Shown in pieces: positions 23,014-32,800 of a stretch of DNA of 64,000 nucleotides. Made by a program: the position numbers and the translations under genes. This stretch comes from Manihot esculenta (taxonomy: Eukaryota > Streptophyta > Magnoliopsida > Malpighiales > Euphorbiaceae). Within the stretch, counting starts at the first letter, position 1, and the number at the start of each line of letters is the position of its first letter. Location of the stretch: assembly GCF_001659605.2 (NCBI RefSeq), contig NC_035176.2, forward strand, positions 19,795,122 to 19,859,121. The letters are read 5' to 3'. The notes beneath the pieces are model-generated. The model was not told the origin of the DNA. It made no database searches and saw only the letters and a list, made by a program, of their open reading frames with translations.

Positions 23014-23540
23014 CTGGTTTCTGCCAAAGGGCAGAAACTTTGGCTCCTCAATGCACATTTGCCTCCCAACTCTCACATCATGCATATACTTCACCCAAAT
23101 CATGCATACAAGTTCCTAGGGGCCTCAAAACATCAAATACCCCAACTACAACACTTCAAGCATACTCAAACATCATACATTGTTCATAAATCACTTAAAA
23201 CCTAACATTTGCTTAAAAACTCATACAACCCTATACATGCCATTCTACCCCATAAAATCACTTAAAACTTACTTAAAACACATGAGGAGCTTAAGATCGG
23301 CTCTTACCTCTTGAAGATCGAGGGTTGAGGAGATCTAAACTTGGAGATGGGAGAAGTTTCAACTTTTGGTCTCCAAGCTCCAAAACTCGTTCTAAACTCA
23401 AAGATCTTCAAAACCAAAGTTATAAACTTGTAAAGATCATGGAAAAAAGGAAGGAAAAACTCAAGATTGGAGAAGGATGGCGGAATGCTCACCTTGGCCG
23501 AAATGGGGAGAAAAAGCTCGCCCATTTTCGGCTAAGGGAC

Positions 23541-23729
23541 CCTTTTATAGGTGGCTGGCCAGGCCACGTTCGGGGGCCGAATGTGCCTCCGCATCCATGC
23601 AATGTTCGGCGGCCGAACTTGACTTTCGGCGGCCGAACCTGAACTTCCCTAACTCATGCTTTCGGGGGCCTAACGTGCCTCCAAAACGCATGCATGTTCG
23701 GCGGCCGAACTTGACTTTCGGCGGCCGAA
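23541..23729 (-). promoter_or_regulatory. TATA box with upstream paired palindromes in the 5' LTR
   Basis: CTATAAAAGG on the minus strand (23541-23550) is a good TATA box. Upstream of it (higher coordinates) are exact TTCGGCGGCCGAA palindromes at 23605, 23625, 23697 and 23717, that is two pairs each spaced 20 bp start to start, plus a TTCGGGGGCCGAA variant near 23569. The position fits upstream control elements of the LTR promoter; that role is inference. Confidence 0.6.
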
Positions 23730-25356
23730 CCTGGGTTTTCCTCCAATGCTATTTTCATGCAAAACTCATTTAGTTTCATACTTTAAAACCATTAAAATCA
23801 TGAAAACATTTTATAAAACATGTCTTTACCCTTCTAGAAGTTCCCGACATCCGAAATTCCGCCGGACGGTAGGAATTTCGATACCGGAGTCTAGCCAGGT
23901 ATTACAGCCGAACATGCCAGACTTTCGTCTCTGGAGGAGACATTCGGCCGCCGAAGGTGCTGCCGAAGGTGCCCTGTCCAGCTTTCCTTTGCTTGTTTTG
24001 CATGCATGTTTTGAGGTGGTCTAGAAGGGTTTTAGGGAGTTGTTTTATCAGTTGACTAGAGTATGTGTGGTGCCTCATTTGCGTCCTCCATTGTAGGATT
24101 GGACTCGAGGAATCGAAGAGTTTAACAGTAGTAGCTGCGTCAGAGTTAGAGGTAGCCCAGAGTTAGCCAAGCAGAGGCTACAGGTGAGTGGAACTAAACT
24201 CAATATTTTATCTTGAGAAATGACACGATTCTAGCATGATCCATGCATCATAAACCGCTATGTTATGTATTAGGTTGTGTTGCATTAGAATTCACGAATA
24301 TGATGCATTGCATATGTTGTTGTTCCTGTGGATGAATGTTGGATGATCCTTAGCCCTTGACAGAGAGCAGATACAGAGTTATGGCATGAGAGAGCCATAC
24401 CAGGTCGCCCCTGGATAGTCCAGGTCGCTCCTGGTACTATGAGTGAGACAGCTAGGCTGTCAGATCAGAGTTAAGTGTAGACCAGGTGAGACCTCGTCTC
24501 CTTGGCACAGTTGGTCATGTTATGATATCAGAGAGATAAGTGTAGACCAGGTGATGACATAGTCTCCTTGGCACAGTTGGCATTATTATAACATGTAGTT
24601 GAGGGTTATTGGTGACAAATTCATCCTTGAGATGATATGTTTGTGATGTGATGCATTTCATGAGAGCATGTAATGAATGAACTATTTTTATTGTTCCTCC
24701 TCACTGGGCTCTAGAGCTCATCCCACTCCCTTAACCCCAGTTTTGCAGGTTCTGAGATAGCTATGGGAAGTCAAAGTCAGCAAGAGTACAGAGGAAAGTT
24801 ATGCATGAATGTATGTTTGTAATAGCATAGTGGACATGATGTAATTAAAAGATTAGTTGTATTGTAATGTATAGATATATACTGTCATATACTGGATAGA
24901 CTTATGCTTTCCCTAGTGTCATTGCTACAGTGTGATGTATGATTAATCCCTTGTACATGAATCCTGTTTTACGTTTCTTGATAAGAAATGTGTGAGTTAG
25001 GCTTAATGTATGGCTTGGATGAGATACCAGTGGGATGTATTACAGATTAAAAAGGGTTTCAATCCCTTGAGCCACAGCAGATGGTAATCCCTGGTATAGG
25101 CCCTGAGGGCCATTTCAGATTGACATATCTGAGTAGCAGTAGTTAAGCCTACAGAGTTTTACAGGATTGTTGAGTCGTTCTGTATCATGTATGGGATTTA
25201 TCAGGTACACAGAGAGTATAGTTGGCTAACTACGGGTCCTGGCGGCCTTAAGCCGATCTGGATCCTAGTGCCAGTGATGGGTCGGACCGTTACTGAGGGG
25301 TACCGGTTTCCGGGCTGTTACAGAAGAGGCTAATGTTCCAATCTCAACTTTCATAG

Positions 25357-25539
25357 ATTGAAATTGAAGAGGAAGTTGTAATGCATGAAGTTAATGTAGT
25401 TATTGCTGAAAATTTCATCAATGAGCTTATAGAAGAGGTTGTGAATGATGGTGGATATGGGGAGGACATGATTGATGAGGTGGAGGAGGTGAATGGGGCT
25501 ACTTTAGAAGTTATAGAGGAGAATGGATCACATTCATAG
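25357..25539 (+). pseudogene. acidic ORF remnant in the GGGTA element
   Basis: An open frame of about 60 codons follows a TAG at 25354 and is extremely rich in Glu, Asp and Val (blocks IEIEEEVVMHEVN and DMIDEVEEVNGATLEVIEE). It ends at TAG 25537-25539; short coding-like runs resume up to about 25716, again broken by stops. It sits between the nested Ty3 element and the purine tract. No family was recognised; it is probably the decayed C-terminus of the protein this element once encoded. Confidence 0.35.
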
Positions 25540-25746
25540 GATCTTTCTATGACTAACATTGTTACGCCTAGTTTATTTATTCTTGATGTGCAGGTTATTG
25601 ATGAAAACATCCATGACGAAAGTTTCATGCTATTTTCACTTATTCAATAGGAGGTCTTTGAAGATGCATTGGTTCTTAAAGCTTCCATTTCTGACATGAA
25701 TATGAGCAAGATTTGAGGATGGATCTTTTCTAAAAAAAGGAGGGAA

Positions 25747-26542
25747 TGATATAATAAATTTTCAACAACGGTGTGAAGCAACCTTATATCATTCAAATGG
25801 GTCTCAAAGGAGTTTAAAATTATATCCATATGATCCAAATATACTTAGGGCATGCTTTAATTTATGTGGGGCACATTTAATGAAACACTTGCAATCATAG
25901 GCTTAAGGAGTCTAATCATGCCTATAGGCCAAAAATATACAAAGGAAATCCTAAAATGAAGATCAAGAAAGGTTTTTGTGAAGATTCAACTTTGTTATGA
26001 TGGGCTTACTATATTTTATTATTTAAACACTTGCTTTATTTTGGCTTTATTTGGGCTTGTATTCTGGCCATATTTTATCTTTTAAGTTTTAGAGTATTGG
26101 TCATGTTTTGGTCTTATGTTTTAATACTTATGAGTTTGATGTGTTATTTTAGTGTGTGATTAGGTTTAGGCCTTGTGTGTGATTCAGCCAAGCTTAAAAA
26201 TAGTGTCTTAGGGTTTTAATATTCTCCTTACTATAAAATGATAAGGAACACTTATAAGAGGAAACTTTGAAATTAAAATTTTCAGAATTCTTCTTCATGG
26301 GTTTAGCGTGTATTATTTTGAGTGAGAGCTAAGATTTGCTTTCATCAATTATATCAAAAATTTTGGCTAACTTATCAACTATTCATTATGGCATTTGTCT
26401 GATTCTCATCTAAATCCTTCAATGATTGGTGTTTCAGCTTCTCCAAGTGTGGGTGCCATAGAAGGTGAATGTATCAAATCTTTAAATTTTATATCTACTT
26501 TTGCGCGTGAATTTGAGACTTATGCCATAGGGTTCCACGTCA
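25747..26542 (+). repeat. 3' LTR of the GGGTA element, with purine tract before it
   Basis: It starts TGATATAATAAATTTTC directly after the polypurine tract AAAAAAAGGAGGGAA (25732-25746) and ends CCACGTCA, followed by the GGGTA duplication. It is 796 bp against 778 bp for the 5' copy. Confidence 0.85.
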
Positions 26543-26584
26543 GGGTATTTGGTTGGCTGTTTGGAAAGGAAAAACACATATTAT

Positions 26585-26597
26585 TGCTCTAATACCA
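26585..26597 (-). other. primer-binding site of the copia element
   Basis: The minus strand reads TGGTATTAGAGCA next to the LTR end at 26598, matching the initiator tRNA-Met complement with one transition. Confidence 0.75.
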
Positions 26598-26972
26598 TGT
26601 TTGAAACTAGAATAAAACGTAAACAGAGTAATTATAGAGTAAAATGAATTGAATTTTATTGTTGCACTCTATGGATATTTATACAGGTGTGGGAACATTC
26701 TGCAGCTTATTTTTCCAATTATTTTCAAAAGAAAAATAAATTACAAGCGTTACATAACTAACAAATCTTGTACATACTAAAGCCTTCTATTTAAGTGATG
26801 TGTTTTCCTTTTATTTATGCACTATCGTTTTAGGAGTTCATCGAATGCATTGTTTTGGTGCTCAGTATTTAACGCCATCTTCTTTTCTTTCTTTCTTCAT
26901 AGCTTTTAGAATTCATAGAGAGTTTCATATAGTTTTTCATTTGTGAATCCCAGGCTAACCAACCTTGTCTCA
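26598..26972 (-). repeat. 5' LTR of the minus-strand copia element
   Basis: On the minus strand the LTR ends TTTCAAACA next to the PBS and probably begins TGAGACAAGG at 26972, giving 375 bp, a usual size for copia. TATAAAT lies on the minus strand near 26680 and AATAAAATTC near 26655, plausible TATA and polyadenylation signals. The outer boundary is chosen only from the TG dinucleotide because the other LTR is outside the window. Confidence 0.55.
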
Positions 26973-26999
26973 TATTGGAGATTAATAAAAGGAAATAAA

Positions 27000-27365
27000 T
27001 CCAATTAAACTCCTATACTTATACTCCAGAGTCAAAATTTATTTTTTTTTATCAATTAAACCTTGTATTTTTTTTTCTCAAGAGTCAAATAGGTGTTGAC
27101 TTAATATAATATCATTTTTTAATAATAAAATATTATTTTTGATTTAAAATATTAAAAATTTAGTATTCTAATTAACATAAAAATTAAAAAAATACATATA
27201 AATAGTAAATAATTTGTAAAACTACAAAAGTGAAATTTGTATGATTAAAAAATAATATTTTTATTATTAAAATTAATATTATATTTTATTATGACTTATT
27301 TGATCATTAACAAAAGTACATGGGCTTAATTGAACTTATACCTATTAATAAAATGGTTGCTTTTT
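27000..27365. repeat. AT-rich MITE-like inverted repeat
   Basis: Arms of roughly 95 bp face each other: TCAATTAAACC... from 27051 and its imperfect complement (TCAATTAAGCCC on the minus strand) ending near 27345. Between them is A/T-only sequence. No transposase is present. The arms are diverged and no target duplication was found, so the exact ends are uncertain. Confidence 0.4.
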
Positions 27366-28039
27366 ACCCTAAATTAAAAGGGTTTATATGAAGTAGGTGG
27401 TAAAAAAATAATAATAAAAGAAGAGAGTGGAAAAGACTTATTTGTAGAATAGAATTCTCACTGCAAATATGGTAGTAAAATGTAATAAGCGTGGCAGCAG
27501 AAGAATCTCTGTCAGATGACATTTCAATTTTGAAGCATGAGAAAATTGAAATTTTGTTTCTTTTAATTTTAAAAAAGTTTCATGTTTAGTAAAGGTTCTT
27601 TATCATATATGTAGATAGCATGCCTCTTATTATAAAAAAAATATATGTATATACACTCGACATGCTTCTTATTTAGGCAGCATTTCCTCTTCCCCCATCT
27701 CACCTCATTTTCAACCTCTCTCTTCTCTCCTTTCATCTCTTTTCATTTTCTCTATACTCTCTCCTCTTATTTCTTTTCGTCCCATCTCAAATTCATTTTT
27801 TCAAAGTAAATTTTTTATTTTTTAATTTTAACATTTTCTTTTTATATAATTAACTAATTTATTTTTGACCGATTATTTATCATATTAAATGAGTTAATTT
27901 AATTATTTATTTATGTAAAATAAGTAGTTTTTTTTTTGTTATTACATGTTTTTTTATATTAATTATTTTATTTGCTAAAATATTAACTGAGAACAAGTAT
28001 TCACATTATATCAAAAGTACTAAAAGGAAAGTTTGAAAT
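27366..28039. other. no gene seen
   Basis: AT-rich spacer with a CT-rich stretch at 27680-27790 and poly-T runs. No reading frame with family character and no element ends were recognised. Confidence 0.5.
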
Positions 28040-28106
28040 CAACAGCAACGGTCTCTCTCAAGCCGCCAATAGCTCTAGAACTTTTGCCGATTGTGATTCC
28101 ACCGGA

Positions 28107-29834
28107 ATGTCAGATTCCGGCAATGAGGGTATGGAAGAGGATGATCTTTTGCAACATAATGGCCGTAGGAAGCGTAAAGATGGTGAAGGAGGTTTCTCTT
28201 TAGAAGAACAAGACGGTAGAAAGTTTGAGTCTGTTGGACAACCGTCTCCAATGGGTCCTTCGTTTAGGGATATGCTAGTCAATGGGAGTCCTAATAACGA
28301 GACTGTGATTGCTGACACAGTTGAAGTGAATGATGAGGAGTCGTATGAGCTTTCTGATGGGGAAGAGGATGAGGAGGATGAAAAGTGCCCTAATATTAAA
28401 CTTACTAAAATTGAGAAATCTCGTTATTGTAAACCATGGAAGAACTCCTTGATTATCAAGCTGATTGGAAGATCAATAGGGTATGCCTATTTATCGCGAA
28501 GGGTGAAGGAACTCTGGAAACCTAAATCCCCTATTGACTTAATTGCTCTGGACAACGATTTTTTCCTTGCTCGATTTAATAGTAGGGAAGATTTTGATTT
28601 TGCACTGGAGGGTGGACCATGGATTATAGCTGATCATTATTTGTCAGTTCGCCAATGGTGCCCGGATTTTGATCCATTTAATGTTTCCTTGGAACGCTTG
28701 GCAGTTTGGGTTCGATTTCCATGCCTTCCAATTGAATATTTTAATGAGGATTTTCTTATGCGATTGGGGAGGAAGATAGGAGATCCTATCAGAGTGGATA
28801 ATAACACTAGCCGAGTGACAAGAGGGCATTTTGCGAGATTATGTGTTGAAGTTGATGTTACGAAGCCTCTTTTGTCGAAATTCAAGCTGAACCGGAGAGT
28901 TCGACGTATTGAATATGAGGGGTTGCATATGGTTTGTTTTTCATGTGGAATTTTTGGGCATATGAAGGATAATTGTCCTTCGTTGCGGAAAGAGTTGCAG
29001 CCAGAGAATGTAGAGAATGTGCCTAATTCGGTTCATAGTAACCCTGCTCCTAAGGTGGCTCAGTTACCCGAGAATCAGGTGGTTAATCCAGCTGTTTTAG
29101 ATGATTTTGGTGATTGGATGCTGGTTAAGAAAGATAGAAGACGTAATCAACGTCCTCAGGAAAAACCTGTATTTAAATTTGGGTCAGGTGATCATGGTCC
29201 GAGGGAGTCAAACAAGGGTAAATCAACGATGAAGGCCAATAATAACCCCTTTAGTTCTCTAGTTATTCTCCAGGATTCTGAGACTCATTTAGAACATAAT
29301 GCGACTCCACCAGTGGTACAAGATTTTCGTCCTGTCTTGGGCAAGAAAAAGCTACGGGATTCTAAAGGGAAGGGTCAAGTGGTTTCTACTGTGACAAGAG
29401 AGGAGACTCCCAATATTGCTTTAGATTCCTATGTGAGATCTAATGGGCCTGCTGTGCAAAGTTCAGTTCTAAAAATTAGAGGGGTTTCGAGTGGATCAGG
29501 GGGATCTTCTAGAAAAGCTGCTGCACAAGATGACCATGTAGTTGTTCAAGGGAATAATAGAACGAATCAGTCAAAGACTTGGGTTGTTTCTAACTCGAAA
29601 TTGGTGGGACTTGCAAATTTAGAAACAGAATTGGATAGGAATAAACATGATAATTTTAATGATCCGTCATTTCCTCATCCAACCCGTCCCAATATCCCAG
29701 CAGCTAATGGAGATGGTAATCAGGATATGAATCTTGACGATGATGCGATGATAATTGTTGCTCAGACTTCCTTGAATGAATTTCAGAATAGTGGTTTAAT
29801 TGGTAAGATGCCTTCTAATGAGGGGTATTACTAG
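28107..29834 (+). CDS. LINE ORF1, DUF4283 and zinc-knuckle RNA-binding protein
   Basis: This 575-codon protein is of the plant L1 ORF1 type, which binds the element RNA to form the transposition particle. Residues about 10-90 are acidic and low in complexity. A DUF4283-like domain spans about 105-240 (IKLIGRSIGYAYLSRRVKELW, EGGPWIIADHYLSV, VWVRFPCLPIEYF). A CCHC knuckle CFSCGIFGHMKDNC follows near 275. The C-terminal half is polar and Gly/Ser/Asn-rich. The start is ATG 28107 (MSDSGNEGMEED); the frame is open upstream for some distance without another ATG, so a longer 5' form cannot be excluded. The TAG at 29832-29834 is the only stop between this frame and ORF2. Confidence 0.85.
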   Translation: MSDSGNEGMEEDDLLQHNGRRKRKDGEGGFSLEEQDGRKFESVGQPSPMGPSFRDMLVNGSPNNETVIADTVEVNDEESYELSDGEEDEEDEKCPNIKLTKIEKSRYCKPWKNSLIIKLIGRSIGYAYLSRRVKELWKPKSPIDLIALDNDFFLARFNSREDFDFALEGGPWIIADHYLSVRQWCPDFDPFNVSLERLAVWVRFPCLPIEYFNEDFLMRLGRKIGDPIRVDNNTSRVTRGHFARLCVEVDVTKPLLSKFKLNRRVRRIEYEGLHMVCFSCGIFGHMKDNCPSLRKELQPENVENVPNSVHSNPAPKVAQLPENQVVNPAVLDDFGDWMLVKKDRRRNQRPQEKPVFKFGSGDHGPRESNKGKSTMKANNNPFSSLVILQDSETHLEHNATPPVVQDFRPVLGKKKLRDSKGKGQVVSTVTREETPNIALDSYVRSNGPAVQSSVLKIRGVSSGSGGSSRKAAAQDDHVVVQGNNRTNQSKTWVVSNSKLVGLANLETELDRNKHDNFNDPSFPHPTRPNIPAANGDGNQDMNLDDDAMIIVAQTSLNEFQNSGLIGKMPSNEGYY

Positions 29835-29894
29835 ATTTTTCGTTCTATTATAGGTTCAGTCATCCTCGTGGCTTTCTTTTCTCTCTTATTTTTA

Positions 29895-32800
29895 ATGATT
29901 ATTGGAGTTTGGAATTGTCAGGGTGCTGCTTCTTCTAATTTTCTGAGAGCTTTTAAGGAATACAATCGTATCTATAAGCCTCAGATTTTTTGTTTGGTTG
30001 AGCCTCGAATTTCTGGCCATTCAGCTGATAATGTTTGTAAACAGCTAGGTTATGATAATTGGGTTCGTGTCGAGACTTTTGGTTTCAGTGGAGGCATCTG
30101 GATTTTATGGTCAGAAATATTTTTTAAGTTAACGCTTGTGTCGACAGATCCGCAATTTATTACATGCAATGTGTTACTTGATAATGGGGACTCGTGGTTA
30201 GTGAGTTTTGTGTATGCCAGCCCTGACATTAGTTTACGAAGACGTTTGTGGCATTCGGTTCTGGGTTTCAATGGAAGTGAGAAAAGTTGGTTACTGTTGG
30301 GAGATTTTAATTCTTTTACAAGCGAGAATGAACAAACCGGCTATGTTAATGTTCACAGTATTGGGGCTAGTGATTTTCGGCAATGGATTTTTGATAACTC
30401 ACTTATTGATTTGGGTTTTGAAGGTACCCCTTTTACTTGGAGTAAGGGTGGTATTAATTCTTCTTATAAAGCTGCTCGATTAGACCGTTGCTTGTGTACT
30501 GAGATTTGGCGCATGACATTTTCTAGAGCTACAGTTATTCATGCTCCAAAGTTGCATTCTGATCATTGTCCTATTTTTATGAATTGCTTTGGAGTTACAA
30601 ATTCTTCTGTTCGTCGTTTTCATTTTCAAGCGGCTTGGACAGCTCACAAAGATTTTGTTGATGTTGTTTCCCGTGGTTGGAAGCAAAATACTTCTTTATT
30701 TGATAATTTGAAATCAACCAAAGACTCATTAAGCCAATGGAACCGATCTGAGTTTGGGAATATTTTTCATAATAAGCAGAGGTTGATCCGTCGAATTGAT
30801 GGTGTTCAAAAAAGCTTAGCTATCCGGCGAACGAGAGGTTTAGTGAAGCTGGAATTTAATCTGAGACGACAGCTTGAAGATGTTTTGAAGCAGGAAGAAT
30901 TATACTGGTTTCAACAATCTAGGGAGGAATGGATTGTTTCTGGTGAGAGAAATACAAGGTTTTATCATCTTTCTACCGTGATTAAACGCAAGAAGCAGCA
31001 AATTCTCAAGCTGAGAAATGGGAACAATGTGTGGATTGAAGATTCTAGTCAACTTAAAGAGCTTGCTAGCGGTTACTATCAGGAGCTGTATTCGAAAGAT
31101 TTGGCGGTTGACTGCAGCCATTTTGTTAGACCTGATGGGCCTGCTCTTTCTTCTTCTCAACGGTTGCTTCTGGATCGTCCTTTTTCTCATGATGAAGTAT
31201 ATGATGCTTTGCGCCTTATGTCTCCTTACAAGGCTCCAGGACCCGATGGTCTACAAGCAGTTTTCTTTCAGAAATCTTGGTCTGCGGTAGGTTCACAGGT
31301 TTCAGCGTTTATTATTGAGGTCTTGGGCGGGAGGGAGTTTCCAGAGGAAGTTAATGAAACGGTGCTGACTCTTATTCCTAAAATTGCTTGTCCAGAATTT
31401 ATTTCTCAGTTCAGACCAATTAGCTTATGTAACGTGATCTATAAGCTTGTTACAAAAGTGTTGATTAACAGATTGAAAGATGTTTTGAGCTCTCTCATTG
31501 GATTGGAACAAAGTAGCTTCGTTCCTGGCCGACAAATTATTGATAACATTGTGGTGTTTCAAGAAGTTTTGCACACTATGAGAACGTCTAAGCGGTCAGG
31601 GGGTTTTATGGCGATTAAAATTGATCTTGAAAAGGCTTATGATAGACTAGATTGGGATTTTATTCAGTGGGTGTTGGGTTCTTACCACTTTTCCGATGCT
31701 TGGATTTCTAATATTATGAATTGTGTTAGAACATCTTCTATGTCAGTGTTATGGAATGGTGAGAAGTTAGAATCTTTTAAACCGACTCGTGGTGTGCGAC
31801 AAGGCGATCCAATGTCTTCATATCTTTTTGTTATGTGTATTGAACAACTTTCGAGAATGTTTAAACAGCTTGTTCGTCAAGGCAGATGGAAGCCGATTCC
31901 TATCTCGAGTAATGGTCCGATGATTTCTCATCTTATGTTCGCGGATGATATGGTTTTGTTCGCAGAAGTTTCTGTGGAACAGTTGGATTTGATTTTATCA
32001 TGTTTGGATGACTTTGCTAAGGCTTCCGGGCAGAAAGTGAATTTAGCTAAGTCTTCTCTTTATTTGTCGCCTTTTGTTGATAGTGATTTGGCGTCACTTT
32101 TGTCTTCAAGGTCAGGTATTCCTTTGACTGCTGATTTGGGAAAATACTTGGGTGTGCCATCTATTCATGGGAGGATTTCAGTCTCCACATATAGTAGTAT
32201 TTTGGATAAAATGAGAGGCAGACTTGATGGCTGGAAGGCGAGAGCTCTATCAAAAGCTGGACGAATAACGTTAGTTCAATCAGTTCTTAATGCTATTCCT
32301 GTTTTTGTGATGCAGAGTGCTCTTTTACCGATATCGCTTTGCAATGAAATAGAGAAAATATGCAGGAACTTTATTTGGCATGGGAAGGATATGAAGCCAG
32401 CTGTACATCTGATTAATTGGGATACAATGTCCTTGCCGAAGCGGTTAGGTGGTCTTGGCATCAGAAATATGCGACAAATGAATCAGGCTCTATTAGGGAA
32501 GTTGTGTTGGCGAGCTTACAAGAATCCGCAAGCTTTGTGGGTTAGGTGCCTTTTCAATAAATATGAGTCGGGTTTTGTTCATTGGGAAGTCGCTAAGCGA
32601 GCTAATGGTTCAGTCAATTGGAAATCTTTTTGTTATGGTTTGGAGCTACTTCGAAAAGGGATAGTTGTAGATGTGAATAATGGGATGCACACTAGATTTT
32701 GGCTGGATGATTGGCTTCCGGTTGGGCCTCTTTGGAATTTTGCACTTAAACCGTTGATTGAGTTGAATATGCAGGTTTGTGTTCGATATTTCTGGGTTCC

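Larger units (their letters stand above)
13705..23906 (-). mobile_element. Ty3 chromovirus (Tekay-like), apparently intact, minus strand, TSD GCCGA
   Basis: This complete element is 10.2 kb with LTRs of 2,427 bp (13705-16131) and 2,439 bp (21468-23906) and a perfect GCCGA duplication. The PBS, purine tract and one unbroken gag-pol frame are all present. The LTRs differ by about ten substitutions and one 12-bp repeat unit by eye (about 0.4 %), far less than those of the element it sits in. This is the youngest layer of the stack and a candidate for a mobile, autonomous copy. Related LTRs elsewhere in the window (45078, 47289, 63325, 6422) show the family is abundant. Confidence 0.9.
21468..23906 (-). 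repeat. 5' LTR of the inner Ty3 element (promoter copy)
   Basis: It is 2,439 bp and drives the gag-pol at 16240-21228. It differs from the 3' LTR by one extra 12-bp unit (CTTCGGCGGCAC) near 22880-22895 and a handful of substitutions. Upstream of TATA it has two palindrome pairs; downstream it has a tandem palindrome array and three GCCAGGGGCGTAGAATGGG units. Confidence 0.9.
6422..25322 (+). mobile_element. Ty3-type element with 2,277-bp LTRs, coding region decayed, outer copy
   Basis: LTR1 is 6422-8698. LTR2 is 12839-13704 joined to 23912-25322. The two add up to exactly 2,277 bp each, which confirms that 13705-23911 (element plus one TSD copy) is a later insertion. LTRs begin TGTAATACCC and end GTTACA. 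Flanking bases are AAAGA (6417-6421) and GAAGA (25323-25327), a TSD with one mismatch. The internal part is only 4.1 kb and holds a shortened gag plus scrambled pol remnants. By eye the LTRs differ at about 27 positions (about 1.2 %). Confidence 0.85.
12839..25322 (+). repeat. 3' LTR of the outer Ty3 element, split by the inner insertion
   Basis: The LTR occupies 12839-13704 and 23912-25322. The split falls inside a TTCGGCCGCCGAA palindrome. GCCGA is found at both 13700-13704 and 23907-23911, so the intact LTR would read straight through as in LTR1 at 7287. Confidence 0.87.
4290..26542 (+). mobile_element. non-autonomous LTR retrotransposon, TSD GGGTA
   Basis: The two LTRs (4290-5067 and 25747-26542) begin TGATAT and end CA. 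They are flanked by perfect 5-bp duplications GGGTA at 4285-4289 and 26543-26547. The PBS is at 5070-5082 and a purine tract lies before the 3' LTR. Removing the nested Ty3 element (6422-25322 plus its duplication) leaves only about 1.77 kb of internal DNA. That contains no protease, reverse transcriptase or integrase. This makes it a LARD-like element that depends on proteins from elsewhere. The LTRs are visibly diverged (more than 10 % by eye), so it is older than its guest. Confidence 0.82.
3732..26972 (-). mobile_element. Ty1/copia retrotransposon (host of the nested stack), minus strand, partial
   Basis: The pieces in minus-strand order are: an LTR at 26598-26972; a primer-binding site reading TGGTATTAGAGCA at 26597-26585; a leader interrupted by the element at 4290-26542; and a gag pseudogene at 4225-3732 that is cut by the CACTA insertion. 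The rest of the element (pol and the second LTR) must lie left of the window, beyond the CACTA element. Continuity across the 22-kb insertion is supported by the GGGTA duplication at 4285-4289 and 26543-26547. Confidence 0.72.

Noticed and set aside
28040..28106. N-terminal extension of LINE ORF1
   Set aside because: The frame is open upstream but has no ATG and no conserved motif; the ATG at 28107 is the simplest start.
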